DNA of 31,003 bases, from contig CAZPQK010000019.1 of the NCBI GenBank assembly GCA_964588695.1, forward strand, positions 1-31,003, read 5' to 3'. The DNA is from CAZPQK01 sp964588695 (lineage in GTDB: Bacteria > Krumholzibacteriota > Krumholzibacteriia > WVZY01 > JAKEHA01). Below the pieces are notes generated by a model. It was not told the origin of the DNA and ran no database searches. It worked only from the letters and a program-made list of their open reading frames with translations. Positions within the stretch are counted from its first letter, which is position 1. Each line of letters begins with the position of its first letter. This document shows positions 7,560 to 19,269 of the stretch, piece by piece. Made by a program: the position numbers and the translations under genes.

Positions 7560-9419
7560 ATGCAATCGACTGGTACGCGTTGGCGCCCGCAAAGCGCCTC
7601 GTTCTTGATTTTTCTACTGCTACTCTCGGCCTCCTTCTTTTCTGTCAACTGCTCGAAAGAACCCACAACTGCTCCCCTGCACCATAGCGCCGACGGCGTC
7701 TCGGCACCCGTGGACGATCCTCAACACCAGCCGGTGGATTGGACCGGAATCGCAAACGTCGGCATCGTGCTGGTGAACTTCGATGGCACTCCGAGCGAGT
7801 ACGAGTTTGGTACCGAGGAAGCCGACGAAATTCTGGGGTATATGTTCGACAACACGCTAACCATTGACGGGTTGTTTCGCGAGATGTCGGGAGGTGCGGA
7901 TGGGTTTACCGGCGAGATACTAGCGATCGTCGAAATCGACACACCCTACACCGTCGATTGCGCGACCGATCGTTTCCAGTGGAACCGCGCGGCCTTCGCC
8001 GCGGCTGAGACATTGGGCGTCGACTTCGATCCCGACTCGCTGGACATTGTGATGTTCGTGTATCCGGAAGGTAACGATTGTTCCGGCTACTTTAATCCGC
8101 CGGTCATTGGCGGTCAGGCGTTTACCGACAACGGTAATCCTTACATCGACATCCCCGAGGTCGGCATCTACCACTACGTAGACAGTCCCACGACCATCGC
8201 GCATGAGTTAGGGCACCTGCGCGGCTGGGATCACTCGGACCGCGATTCATACAACGACTACAACGACTTTACTTGTGTGATGGGCGACAACTACGACTAT
8301 GGTTCGCCGGGTGGCAAGATACCTATGCGGCAAGCAAATGCGATTTGGAAGTATGACGCGGGCTATATTTCGTCGTCCGATGTCGACACCGTTTCGGTGC
8401 TAGGCACTCATACCTTCTACCTGGCGCCCGCCGAGGCCCAACCCGGCGACTGGCCACCCCCTGGGATGGGAGAAACGCTACGCCACATCGTTCAGGTCAC
8501 CGCCAGTAACGACGAGGTGTTTTGGATCTCTTACCGCGACCGTGACTTTACCGATTACGGCGACGACAACAGCATCAACCCGCTGGTTGATCGTATCTCG
8601 GTGCACACCAAGTCGGGCAACTCGCGCCTGGAGGCAACACTCGCCGCCAACGAGTACTTTTCCGAGGACAATGTCATCATTACCGCAATTACCGACGGGC
8701 TCACCGGCGGCGATTACGCCGAAGTTGAAGTCCTCATCTGGGACGAAGACGACTGCGAGGAGGGATTTACCTCTGCGATGTCCGAGGATCCAATTTACGA
8801 CGACGGCACTGTCACCGTTGGTACCCACTTAACCCGCGACCTCATCATTACCAACGACAACCCGTGGTTCTGCAACGACGGAGACTATAGCTACAGTGTC
8901 TCTCACGACGGCGGCACCGGCTGGAGCGCGTCAATTCCCGACCCCGGAAATATCGCGGCCGGCGCTACCGACACCACAGCGGTTAGCCTGTTGTACTTTG
9001 TGCAACCGCCCGCCGCACCAGCAGACGACGTCATCACACTCACCGTCACCGTAAGCGATCCCGTGAGCAGCCAGGAAGACGAGTATGAGTTTGCGTTCTA
9101 CTATGACACCACCAACCCCAGCACACCCGGCGGCCTCGCCGCGCAAATGACCGATGTTGACGAAGTCACCTTGTCCTGGAGTGCATCGAGCGACGCAACC
9201 TCGGGCGTGGCCAACTACAAGGTGCAACGAAGCGAAGACGACGGACCCTGGACGCTGGTGGGTACACCCACCAGTCCTGGCTTTGTCGACACGCCGGTCG
9301 ACATCATTCAGAAGCTGGAGTACAGAGTTCGCTCCGTTGACAACTCGGGTAACCAATCCGCATGGAGCTCCATCGTACAAACCGGTTGTCCAAAGTGTCC
9401 TCCGCCTAGTGGTTCGTAG
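7560..9419 (+). CDS. Secreted metzincin-like metalloprotease with fibronectin III domain
   Basis: The protein has 619 residues and a GGGG ribosome site. A hydrophobic signal sequence ends at Cys31; the lipobox (S-V-N-C) is imperfect, so lipidation is uncertain. The catalytic domain carries the full metzincin zinc motif HELGHLRGWDH (His215, Glu216, His219, Gly222, His225) and a C-V-M-G stretch at Met241 that could be the Met-turn. These features fit an M11/gametolysin-like or related secreted protease. Residues about 400-520 are beta-sandwich and about 525-610 a fibronectin type III domain. The very C-terminus is C-P-K-C-P-P-P-S-G-S. No sorting domain is visible. It is preceded by an inverted repeat that may regulate it. 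The substrate is unknown. Confidence 0.83.
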   Translation: MQSTGTRWRPQSASFLIFLLLLSASFFSVNCSKEPTTAPLHHSADGVSAPVDDPQHQPVDWTGIANVGIVLVNFDGTPSEYEFGTEEADEILGYMFDNTLTIDGLFREMSGGADGFTGEILAIVEIDTPYTVDCATDRFQWNRAAFAAAETLGVDFDPDSLDIVMFVYPEGNDCSGYFNPPVIGGQAFTDNGNPYIDIPEVGIYHYVDSPTTIAHELGHLRGWDHSDRDSYNDYNDFTCVMGDNYDYGSPGGKIPMRQANAIWKYDAGYISSSDVDTVSVLGTHTFYLAPAEAQPGDWPPPGMGETLRHIVQVTASNDEVFWISYRDRDFTDYGDDNSINPLVDRISVHTKSGNSRLEATLAANEYFSEDNVIITAITDGLTGGDYAEVEVLIWDEDDCEEGFTSAMSEDPIYDDGTVTVGTHLTRDLIITNDNPWFCNDGDYSYSVSHDGGTGWSASIPDPGNIAAGATDTTAVSLLYFVQPPAAPADDVITLTVTVSDPVSSQEDEYEFAFYYDTTNPSTPGGLAAQMTDVDEVTLSWSASSDATSGVANYKVQRSEDDGPWTLVGTPTSPGFVDTPVDIIQKLEYRVRSVDNSGNQSAWSSIVQTGCPKCPPPSGS

Positions 9420-9483
9420 GTCGCTCGTAGACCTTGCGAGCGCCTGCCGGTTACGCGCGCATTGATCCTGATGCGCAAAAGTA

Positions 9484-9511
9484 AGGGCCAGCATCTGGTG
9501 GTGCTGGCCCT
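9484..9511. terminator. Hairpin terminator between convergent genes
   Basis: AGGGCCAGCA (9484-9493) and TGCTGGCCCT (9502-9511) form a perfect 10-bp stem with an eight-base loop. On the minus strand the stem is followed by TACTTTTGC, giving a short T-run; on the plus strand there is none. It sits between the ends of the protease gene and the secreted protein at 9540, and probably serves mainly the minus-strand gene. Confidence 0.6.
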
Positions 9512-9539
9512 CTCAGTCGACTCGAAGCGCTAAAATACT

Positions 9540-10265
9540 TTAGCGGTATAGCGCCTTTACTTTTCCAAATGTGGACTGCTTAACCGATACGGGCAACATG
9601 TCCCCGGAGAAGTGGATGTAGTCAACTTCTGCATGGGCGCCGCCGGCTTCGCTGAGTCGGTACTGAAAGCCGTTGCCAGGTCCGGAAACCGTCGCTGCGT
9701 TCGATACGGCGAGGACGCCATCTACATACGCCGTGTACCGGCCGCCACCGAAACAGACGATGCGGACGGTGTGAAACTGGCTCACGTCTACCGGCACTTC
9801 AATAAAGTTGTTGGTGGTCCGAAAGCGAATCGCGTTGGCGGTGAAATAGGAAATGAAAACGTGATTGCCGGTGTGGACAAAGATCGCGCAATAGCGGTTG
9901 TTGGGATTGCCGAGATCGTTGACATCCAGCACTCGCGCACGCATCTCAATCTCGAAGGGCGCACCGGGTGTCATGCCGGCCCCAGCCGGGATGTTGGCAT
10001 TCGGGTTCCACCCCGGAAACGAGTAACCCACATAGGTAGGCGCGGACGGCAGGTTGTTTCCAACCAGCAAGCCGCCAGCAACGCTAAACGCGGATTCTTC
10101 CGCGGGATAAAACGGATTGATGAAGACGATGTCAGAGTCGACAGACGGAATCACGCCGTCTGAGTCGAAGTCGAGATTCTTCATCACTTGAGCAGAAAGC
10201 GGTGAAAACACCGCAGCAACAAAAAACACGACTGCCGACACGGCTATTAGCCGATTCGAGGCCAT
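9540..10265 (-). CDS. Secreted LamG/laminin-like domain protein with KALYR C-terminal tag
   Basis: The protein has 241 residues. The start at 10265 is preferred because GGGAGA lies six bases upstream and a clean signal peptide follows (MASNRLIAVSAVVFFVAAVF, ending about A-Q-V). The earlier start at 10313 would bury it. The body reads as a concanavalin/LamG-like jelly roll: 'FEIEMRARVLD', 'YCAIFVHTGNHVFISYF', 'FHTVRIVCFGGGRYTAYVDGV' and a final 'EVDYIHFSG'. Such domains bind glycans or proteins. The last 18 residues (LPVSVKQSTFGKVKALYR) closely match those of the unrelated secreted protein at 27651-28292, so they look like a sorting or anchoring tag. It lies downstream of the glycogen operon but probably has its own promoter. 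Confidence 0.75.
   Translation of the reverse strand: MASNRLIAVSAVVFFVAAVFSPLSAQVMKNLDFDSDGVIPSVDSDIVFINPFYPAEESAFSVAGGLLVGNNLPSAPTYVGYSFPGWNPNANIPAGAGMTPGAPFEIEMRARVLDVNDLGNPNNRYCAIFVHTGNHVFISYFTANAIRFRTTNNFIEVPVDVSQFHTVRIVCFGGGRYTAYVDGVLAVSNAATVSGPGNGFQYRLSEAGGAHAEVDYIHFSGDMLPVSVKQSTFGKVKALYR
9543..9596 (-). other. Codons for the shared C-terminal tail VKQ-T-G-KALY (copy 1)
   Basis: The last 18 codons before the stop encode LPVSVKQSTFGKVKALYR. Aligned with the tail at 28236-28289, 11 of 18 positions are identical, and the substitutions F/W, V/I and R/Q are conservative. The upstream domains of the two proteins show no resemblance. Confidence 0.6.
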
Positions 10266-10335
10266 ATTAATTCTCCCTACCAGATTGCGAGCAGCGGGCG
10301 ATTTAAGCATCACAGGGCCCTTACCCTATCGTATT

Positions 10336-10344
10336 AGTATAGCA
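10336..10344 (-). promoter_or_regulatory. Extended -10 promoter candidate for the LamG-like secreted protein
   Basis: On the minus strand TGC-TATACT (10344 to 10336) is an extended -10 element about 70 bases before the ATG at 10265. No recognisable -35 is present. It lies just after the glgX stop and would make the gene independent of the glycogen operon. Confidence 0.38.
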
Positions 10345-10371
10345 CAGACTCCCCCGCAAATGCGGCACACG

Positions 10372-12434
<2,063 letters not shown>

Positions 12435-12438
<4 letters not shown>

Positions 12439-13943
12439 GCGCGCCCAAAGGTTCGGGTGAGTTCGGCCAGGCGCTCGGCGATGTCGTGACGAATCTCGCC
12501 CGGCATCAGCCGCCACGTCCAGTTACCGCTTTCGGTGCCCGGCACATTCATGCGCGCCGACGCGTCTAGCGCTAGAAGGTCCTGCATCGGCACGATACAC
12601 AAATCGGCCACCGACGACTGGGCCAACCGAAGCATGTCCCACGAAACCTGCGTCGGCGTGGGCGCATAGCCCAAATAAGCGGCCAATCTACGCTTGTCGT
12701 CGTCGCTCGCGTTTTGTTCGAACCAACCACGCGTCGTATTGTTGTCGTGCGTCCCGGTAAAGACAACCGAGTTGGGCCGATGTCGATGCGGTGCGTATAT
12801 ACTGTCGTCGCTGTCAAACGCAAACAGCAGCACGTTCATACCGGGCAGATCGTAGCGCGCTATTAAGTCGCGTACGTCGTCGGTAATCACGCCTAAGTCT
12901 TCCGCGATGAACGCATCTCGTGGATGATCGGCAACAACTGCGTCGAGAAGCGCTCTTCCGGGCGCAGAAACCCATTTGCCGCCAGCGGCATTGTGAGCTT
13001 CACCGGGAACTTCCCAATACGACGCTAGCCCACGAAAGTGGTCGATGCGCACACGATCGAATAGTTGCAGGTTGCGGGTAATTCGCGACCGCCACCACTC
13101 AAAGTCAGTTTCGATGTGACGCACCCAGTCATAGACCGGATTGCTCCACAACTGCCCATGGTCGGCAAATCGATCGGGCGGCACGCCACCAACGAACCGC
13201 GCGCGACCGTGTTCGTCCAGCTTAAACAAATCCTGATTGGCCCACACATCGGCGCTGTCGGCACCAACGTAGTATGGAATATCGCCAATGATTCCAATTC
13301 CAGCCTCGCGCGCCCGGCCGCGAACCGCTTCCCATTGCTCGTGAAAAAGAAACTGCCGGAACTGCTCCGAACGGAACTGGTCGTATAGCCTGATGTGTGC
13401 GCCCGCAAGTGCGTCGGCTTCGCGCCGCCGTAAATTCTCGGGCCACTCCCACCACGGCGCACGCTCGTCCCGTTGGATCGCGGTAAACAAGGCATAGTCG
13501 TCCAGCCAGTACCCCTCTGCCTCGCAGAAGTCCTGGAACCGAAGTTTCAAATCTGCGGCCGAACCGCCTTCCAGATGCTCGTAGGCTCGGTCAAACAACG
13601 CGGCCTTTGCGGCGAGCACCGCGGTGAAGTCGACGTGTGGCACATGCGGGAGCGTGGCGGCGGCGATATCCGCATCGCTGACGTACCCAGCATCGCGCAA
13701 CGCTAATGGACATATCAGCATGGGGTTACCCGCAAATGCTGAAGTTGATTGGTAGGGAGAATGGGCACCCGCCGGCGAGGTCGGGTTTAGCGGCAACACC
13801 TGCCACCAGCGCTGCCGCGCGCTCGCTAGAAACTCAATCCAGTGTCCCGCCGAAGGCCCAAGGTCGCCGACGCCAAAGTCGCCGGGCAGCGACGTTACAT
13901 GAAGCAGTACGCCACTGGAGCGTTCCTGGGCAGTACCGGGCAC
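12435..13943 (-). CDS. malQ: 4-alpha-glucanotransferase (amylomaltase, GH77)
   Basis: The protein has 502 residues, starting at a GTG whose first base is the last base of the glgP stop (TAGTG, 13945-13941). The extended reading to 14018 would run well into glgP. The enzyme transfers maltodextrin segments between alpha-1,4 chains and recycles short oligosaccharides. GH77 signatures are complete: 'GVLLHVTSLPG' near the start, RIDHFRG with the nucleophile Asp301, IAEDLG with Glu348, and THDNNT with Asp400. No extra N-terminal domain is present, so it is the short bacterial/plant DPE1-like form. It lies between phosphorylase and debranching enzyme, matching a role in clearing branch stubs. No separate promoter is evident. 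Confidence 0.93.
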
Positions 13944-16138
13944 TAGATGGTCCGATCGTGGACCGCAAATGCCGACGAGAATGACGTGCTGTTGGCGCCG
14001 GCGGCCGGAATGTAACAATGCGTAACGTACTCGCTTACCATCCGATGACTGCTAAAGCGCCACGCCAGCGTACGCAGCGCGTTCTTTTGCATTTGCAGCC
14101 ACTCGTGCGAGTACCCGGCCGCGTCGCGGTTGTAAAACATCGGCACAATCTTGTTTTCCAGAATGTCGTAAAGCGCTTCGTAGTCGCGGCGATCCTGCTC
14201 TTCGTGATTGCTATGCTCGCCGCCGTCGCCAATCGCAAATCCATTGGTGCCGTCGTACGCTTCCGCCCACCAACCGTCAATTACCGACAAGTTAAGTGCG
14301 CCGTTGAGCACGGCCTTCATCCCACTGGTGCCGCACGCTTCCAAGGGTCGGCGCGGATTATTCAGCCACACGTCAACCCCCTGAACCAGATGCCGCGTAA
14401 TGTTAAAGTCGTAGTTCTCCAAAAACACGATCTTTCCCAAAAAGCGCGGGTCACGCGAGGTTTTGAAAATATGCTGGATAATACCCTTCCCCGCTTCGTC
14501 GCGCGGGTGTGCCTTGCCAGCAAATACAATTTGTACCGGACGGTCGGGGTTGTTTAGCAACTTGTCCAGCCGGTCCAGATCGCGAAGCAATAAGTCACTT
14601 CGCTTGTACGGCGCAAAACGGCGCGCGACGCCAATGGTTAGCGCTTCCGGATTCATGTACGGGCGAGTGGAGTTACTCGTGGGGTCGGCTTCGCCGCGAT
14701 TCTTGGTTTGCTTGCGCACGCGGTGGCGAACAAAGTCCACCAACTGGCCCCGTAGCAACTCGCTTAACTCCCACAACTCTTCTTCGTGAACATTCTCGAT
14801 GGCGTCCCACACATGCGGATCAAACAACCGATTCTGCCAGTCTTCGCCCAGCCAGCGACGGTACAACTTGCTCATCTCCGGGGCCACCCAGGTGCCCACA
14901 TGCACGCCGTTGGTTATGTGCCCGATAGGAATCTCGTCGACCGGACGATCGGGCCAGATGTTTTTCCACATATCCCGCGTCACTGCGCCGTGCAGGCTTG
15001 AGACTGCGTTCCGCTTTCGCGACATCCGAAAGCCCAACACACTCATGCAGAACTTTTCGTTGTGATCGCCGGGGTTTTCGCGGCCCAGCCCCATAAAGTC
15101 GTCGTAGCTTAGGCCCAGGTTCTCGCGCGTGTGTGACAACGTGTCTTCGACCAGGCCTGGGTCGAAGCGATCGTGTCCTGCAGCCACCGGGGTATGTGTG
15201 GTAAACACCGTCATAGCGGCGACCCGTTCGGCGGACTCATGAAACGAACGGCCATCTCGCTCCATCACGCGACGAGTGAGCTCCAACAGTGCAAACGCGC
15301 TGTGTCCTTCGTTCAAATGAATTACGCCCGGGTGAATTCCCATGGCGCTTAGCATGCGCATGCCACCCACGCCCAGCACCAACTCCTGACGAATCCGTAC
15401 TCGCTCGTCGCCACCATAAAGTTGCGCTGTGAGTTCCCGGTTTGCTTCGTTGTTTTCGGGCACGTTGGTGTCGAGCAAATACAATTCGCACCTGCCCACC
15501 GACGCTTTCCACGCGCGAATGTGAATTTCGTCGTGCTGATTGGTGCGAATCAGTACCCGGTACGGATTGCCGTTTTCGTCGATCGCGGGTTGCAACGGCA
15601 GCCCGCTAACCGTCGCGTCCTGATACGCCTCTTGCTGCCGACCAGTGATGTCGAGCGTTTGCGTAAAGTAACCCTGCGCGTACAACAACCCCACACCAAC
15701 CAGAGGCACGCCCAGGTCGGACGCGCCCTTCAGGTGGTCGCCCGACAACACGCCCAATCCGCCCGAATAGATGGGGATGGTTTCGTGCAAGCCAAACTCC
15801 GCTGAAAAATACGCGACCGGCCGCGACCGCAACGTGCGCGAATGCCCACGCCCCCAGTTTTTGGTACTGGCCAGGTAGTCGCGCAACAAATAATGCGCGC
15901 GCGTGATCCGAGGGCCCAGCGCCAACGCGCGCACCCGCTCGGATAAATACTCATCGGAGAGTTTTTGCAGCAGAACGATTGGGTTATAGCGACTCTCGCG
16001 CCACGCTTCCGGGTGCAGATCGCGAAAGATCTCGCGCGTTTCGGTGTTCCATGTCCAAAACAGGTTGTGCGCAAGTTCATTAAGGCGATCGCGCATCTCC
16101 GTATTGACCGCACTGTGATCGGACCGTTGCCGGTTCAT
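13943..16138 (-). CDS. glgP: Alpha-glucan (glycogen) phosphorylase
   Basis: The protein has 731 residues, with AGAAGGAG nine bases before the ATG. It cleaves alpha-1,4 glucan ends with phosphate to give glucose 1-phosphate, using pyridoxal phosphate. The PLP-lysine motif is ACGTSGMK with Lys608, followed by the conserved 'LNGALNLSVIDGWW'. Other conserved parts are 'HLNEGHSAF', 'THTPVAAGHD' and 'VARRFAPYKR'. The N-terminus ('LNELAHNLFWTWN') and the length mark the shorter DUF3417-containing type, as in archaeal, Thermotoga and actinobacterial enzymes, rather than the 800-plus residue E. coli type. It lies 33 bases after the branching enzyme gene and overlaps malQ by one base. Confidence 0.93.
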   Translation of the reverse strand: MNRQRSDHSAVNTEMRDRLNELAHNLFWTWNTETREIFRDLHPEAWRESRYNPIVLLQKLSDEYLSERVRALALGPRITRAHYLLRDYLASTKNWGRGHSRTLRSRPVAYFSAEFGLHETIPIYSGGLGVLSGDHLKGASDLGVPLVGVGLLYAQGYFTQTLDITGRQQEAYQDATVSGLPLQPAIDENGNPYRVLIRTNQHDEIHIRAWKASVGRCELYLLDTNVPENNEANRELTAQLYGGDERVRIRQELVLGVGGMRMLSAMGIHPGVIHLNEGHSAFALLELTRRVMERDGRSFHESAERVAAMTVFTTHTPVAAGHDRFDPGLVEDTLSHTRENLGLSYDDFMGLGRENPGDHNEKFCMSVLGFRMSRKRNAVSSLHGAVTRDMWKNIWPDRPVDEIPIGHITNGVHVGTWVAPEMSKLYRRWLGEDWQNRLFDPHVWDAIENVHEEELWELSELLRGQLVDFVRHRVRKQTKNRGEADPTSNSTRPYMNPEALTIGVARRFAPYKRSDLLLRDLDRLDKLLNNPDRPVQIVFAGKAHPRDEAGKGIIQHIFKTSRDPRFLGKIVFLENYDFNITRHLVQGVDVWLNNPRRPLEACGTSGMKAVLNGALNLSVIDGWWAEAYDGTNGFAIGDGGEHSNHEEQDRRDYEALYDILENKIVPMFYNRDAAGYSHEWLQMQKNALRTLAWRFSSHRMVSEYVTHCYIPAAGANSTSFSSAFAVHDRTI

Positions 16139-16171
16139 CTTTGCATGCTCCTTCTAACCGCGTTTCGCGGC

Positions 16172-17869
16172 CTAGACATTCCACCAGGTTAAATCGATGT
16201 CAGAGAACACGACGTCGTGTACATCCGCGTCGTGAATCTCGGAGCGCTCGGCGTCACTTAGCCGGCGCAGATATTCGGAGTCGCTGGCCATGTTCTCGGC
16301 GATTCCCGCGAGCGATTCAAAACGGCCCGCGTGCAGCATAAATCGCTTCGTACCGTAGTCTACCGCCTGATCGCGGGAAATGACAAACGGCCAATCGCTG
16401 GCCTGCATTAACAACAGTTCGCGGCCTGCCTTTTCCAGAATCTCGCGCACTTCCGGGTGCTTTTGCCACGGCAGGTGATAGGTCAGTTTGCCGAACTCGG
16501 CTTCGCAACGATAAATAATGTCCCAAATCCAGCCCACACGCTCGTTGGTCCACACGCGATGGTCGCCGCCATCACCCCACGACCCTTCCGGCATCCACAC
16601 CGCTTTGTCCGGTGGATGTTGCTCCAGGTGCGCTTCGGCAGTGGTCAGGTCGACATCGTCGGAAGCGTTTAACGTCAGAATAACGTCGCGTAAAAACCGC
16701 GGCCCTTCAAACCACCAGTGTCCGAACAGCTCTGCGTCAAAACACGCGGTCACGACACCCTGACGCCCCGTGCGCTGGTGATAGTCGTGCAGCCGACGGC
16801 GGACTTCGCTGCAAAAGTGAGTAGCGTGTTCGTGAATACGCCCGGGCACATCGTCGGGGTAGTACGGATCCTTCGCTCCCAGGTCCAACTTGCGCCCCGT
16901 AATCTTCCAATAGCGCAATCCCCGGCGCTCGCCATGCTTCTTATGAAACTCCAGATACACACCGTCAGCCGGATAACCAATGTCACCCGACCACACCTGC
17001 TCGCAAATCATCGGGTCGCGGGCAAACGCAACCGTCTCGCCCGGTTCAATGCCGGCACTAGCTACACGCACCGGTTCCTGCACCGCGCGCCATCCGCGAT
17101 TGGGATAGGTATCTGCTTCGTCCCAGCTAACTTTGTACCACTCGTCGTCTCGCACCCACTCGCTACGTGAGGCTTCCACCAGGTGATGTTCGACAAAAAA
17201 ATGCTGCAGCCCGACATTCGACAGGTAGTGTTCGGTCCCGGGACGATCGCGGTTAAAACCGCCACGCGCTCCGGTCCAATTACCAGCGGGACGGTAGGCG
17301 CACTCTGGAAGCCAAAGCCCCTTAGGCTGGAAACCCAGGATACGCCGAGAACTCGCACACCCAGCGCGCAGCTGAGCCATGATAGAAGAGTCCTGCGAGA
17401 GTAGCGGAAGATAGGCGTGGGTAGCGTTAGAGGTGAGCAGTTCGATCCATCCTTGCTGCGCACACTCGGCGTATGCGGCAGGAATGTCGCGCCCGATCTC
17501 CAAAAACGATTCCAAAGTAAGCTCGTAAAACGCCTGCCATTGCGACGCCAGATAAGCCAGATGCGGTTCACCGCTAGCGCCAAACTCGCGGTGGTCGGAC
17601 TGCGCCCGATCGATGCGATCGTGCAGGTAGCGCTCAAAACCGGCGCGAAAGTCGTCGTGAACCAACTGCTCCAGCAGTACCGGCGTCAGGCCAATGGTAA
17701 CGCGCGTTGTCGCGCCTTCCTGGTAACATTCGCGGAGGGTTGCCAGAAGCGGCAAGTAAGTTTCGGCCGCGGCTTCGTAAAGCCAATCTTCACCGTGCGG
17801 CCACGTGCCGTGCTTTAGCACGTACGGCAAGTGCCCGTGTAACACCAGGCAAAAGCTTCCAATCGCCAT
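16172..17869 (-). CDS. GH57 1,4-alpha-glucan branching enzyme (DUF1957-containing)
   Basis: The protein has 565 residues, with its ATG immediately after the TAG of the glycosyltransferase gene, so translation is probably coupled. GH57 branching enzymes cut alpha-1,4 chains and re-attach them as alpha-1,6 branches. Region 1 is HGHLPYV near residue 11. 'GLWLPECAYRP' carries Glu189, the nucleophile position of TK1436-type enzymes. 'CFDAELFGHWWFEGP' carries Asp378, the acid/base position. 'EGSWGDGGDHRVW' is the conserved late region. The C-terminal helical DUF1957-like domain has 'LLMQASDWPFVI'. Length matches the bacterial/archaeal enzyme. It replaces the usual GH13 GlgB, which is absent here. 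A pure alpha-amylase role is less likely because of the close GT4 partner. Confidence 0.9.
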   Translation of the reverse strand: MAIGSFCLVLHGHLPYVLKHGTWPHGEDWLYEAAAETYLPLLATLRECYQEGATTRVTIGLTPVLLEQLVHDDFRAGFERYLHDRIDRAQSDHREFGASGEPHLAYLASQWQAFYELTLESFLEIGRDIPAAYAECAQQGWIELLTSNATHAYLPLLSQDSSIMAQLRAGCASSRRILGFQPKGLWLPECAYRPAGNWTGARGGFNRDRPGTEHYLSNVGLQHFFVEHHLVEASRSEWVRDDEWYKVSWDEADTYPNRGWRAVQEPVRVASAGIEPGETVAFARDPMICEQVWSGDIGYPADGVYLEFHKKHGERRGLRYWKITGRKLDLGAKDPYYPDDVPGRIHEHATHFCSEVRRRLHDYHQRTGRQGVVTACFDAELFGHWWFEGPRFLRDVILTLNASDDVDLTTAEAHLEQHPPDKAVWMPEGSWGDGGDHRVWTNERVGWIWDIIYRCEAEFGKLTYHLPWQKHPEVREILEKAGRELLLMQASDWPFVISRDQAVDYGTKRFMLHAGRFESLAGIAENMASDSEYLRRLSDAERSEIHDADVHDVVFSDIDLTWWNV

Positions 17870-19189
17870 CTAACTGGCCGCCGATTCCATGTCGTCGTCA
17901 GCCACCGAGCCGGAACGCTTTTCCGACTTCCCGGCGGACTTCCCTTTGGTTTTGGACTTGGACTGGGTTTTCGCGAAGGTACCCGTACCTCCCGACCCGG
18001 CCAGCTCGATAGGCTTAGCCGACTCCGGCGCGATCCGCAGATACAGTGACTCTGCGCGCGACGCCACCTGATCCCACGAAAAACTTTCCGCGACACGGTC
18101 GTGCCCGCGGCGCCCCATCGCGCGTGCGGCGTCGAAGTCGGACATCAGATGGCTGAGTCCCCAGGTGATTGACTCCGGACTTGGAGTGATCTTGACGCCG
18201 GTCACGTCGTGGTCGACGAACTCGTCGGGGCCACCGATATTGGTTACCAGGACCGGCTTGCTGGCGCACCACGCTTCGAGTACTACAATACCAAAAGGCT
18301 CATTCCTGCTGGGAACACAGGAGATATCGCATGCATGGAACAACTCCACCAGGTCGCGGCCGCCTTTGAAACCCAAAAAACGAACCGCGTCTTGAATGCC
18401 CAATTCCATCGCCCGATTCTGCATATCGGTCATCATTCCGCCGCTACCGGCGAACACGAACTTGGTATTGGGATGCGTGGAAAGCACACTGGGAACGGCT
18501 TCCACCAGTAGGTCCGGGCCCTTCTGCCACTCCATGCGGCCGCAAAAGAGCACCATCGGGTCGAGCGGAGAAATGCCGTAGTGCTGCTTAACCGCACCAG
18601 CGTCGACCTCCACATCGAAACGCGCCGAACTGACGCCGTTGTAGAGCACTTCCGTTTTCTCCGGCGGCACCGCGTACATCCACTCGACTTCGCTCTTGGT
18701 GGTCTCGGAAACACAGAACACAAGGTCGGCGTGATACCCACCCGCCCATTCCAGCTGTCGCACCTCGGCGGCGCGACCGCCCGGGAAACTATTGCCGCAA
18801 CGGGCGTACTCGGTGGAATGAACCTGAAACACACTCGCGTGACCGCGCCCTGACTTGATCCATATCATCGCGTTTACGGCCAGCCAGTCGTGCGCGTGCA
18901 CCAGGTCGAATTGCCCGGTCATGTCTTCAACCGCCAGCACACGGTCGGCAAACGCGCTGCACATTTGGTTGATGTCCTGGACAAAGTCGTCCGCTCCCAC
19001 GTAGGGGCAACGGTGATAGTGTACCCCGTCGACAACTTCGTAGTGTTTCTGCTCGGCGCCGAGCCGGGTAAACACGTGCACGTCGTGCCCGCGGCGTTCC
19101 AAGGCCGCGCTCAGTTCGCTCACGGCAACAGCGCCGCCGCCAACCGATACCGAATGGAGAGATTCCCACGCCAACATGGCGATTTTCAT
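17870..19189 (-). CDS. GT4 glycosyltransferase, likely glycogen synthase-type
   Basis: The protein has 439 residues with two Rossmann-like halves (GT-B fold). The N-terminal glycine loop is S-V-G-G-G-A (about 15-20). 'FCGRMEWQKGPDLL' starts the C-terminal nucleotide-sugar domain, and EPFGIVVLE gives the E-x7-E pair (Glu297, Glu305). Position just before the GH57 branching enzyme indicates an alpha-1,4-glucan chain-elongating role with a nucleotide-glucose donor. The alternative of a maltose-1-phosphate synthase (GlgM) cannot be excluded. The last 35 or so residues are an odd low-complexity tail rich in Lys, Ser and Gly, ending acidic, not usual for the family. It follows a free CBM48 gene after 80 bases. 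No glgC for ADP-glucose lies nearby. Confidence 0.85.
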   Translation of the reverse strand: MKIAMLAWESLHSVSVGGGAVAVSELSAALERRGHDVHVFTRLGAEQKHYEVVDGVHYHRCPYVGADDFVQDINQMCSAFADRVLAVEDMTGQFDLVHAHDWLAVNAMIWIKSGRGHASVFQVHSTEYARCGNSFPGGRAAEVRQLEWAGGYHADLVFCVSETTKSEVEWMYAVPPEKTEVLYNGVSSARFDVEVDAGAVKQHYGISPLDPMVLFCGRMEWQKGPDLLVEAVPSVLSTHPNTKFVFAGSGGMMTDMQNRAMELGIQDAVRFLGFKGGRDLVELFHACDISCVPSRNEPFGIVVLEAWCASKPVLVTNIGGPDEFVDHDVTGVKITPSPESITWGLSHLMSDFDAARAMGRRGHDRVAESFSWDQVASRAESLYLRIAPESAKPIELAGSGGTGTFAKTQSKSKTKGKSAGKSEKRSGSVADDDMESAAS

Positions 19190-19269
19190 GGTTCTTGAGC
19201 CTTTCTTTCGGTCCGGACTCGACTACCCAGGGGGCCCCGCCAAACGGACTTTAGGACACTACGGGAACG

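Noticed and set aside
9612..10163. 183-codon plus-strand frame
   Set aside because: Antisense to the tagged LamG-like gene, whose signal peptide, ribosome site and C-terminal tag make it the real one.
12439..12516. Longer glgX start at 12516
   Set aside because: It would overlap malQ by 82 bases with an Arg-rich extension; the GTGA overlap at 12435-12438 is the natural junction.
13944..14018. Longer malQ start at 14018
   Set aside because: It would overlap glgP by 76 bases; the TAGTG junction gives a normal-length GH77 start.
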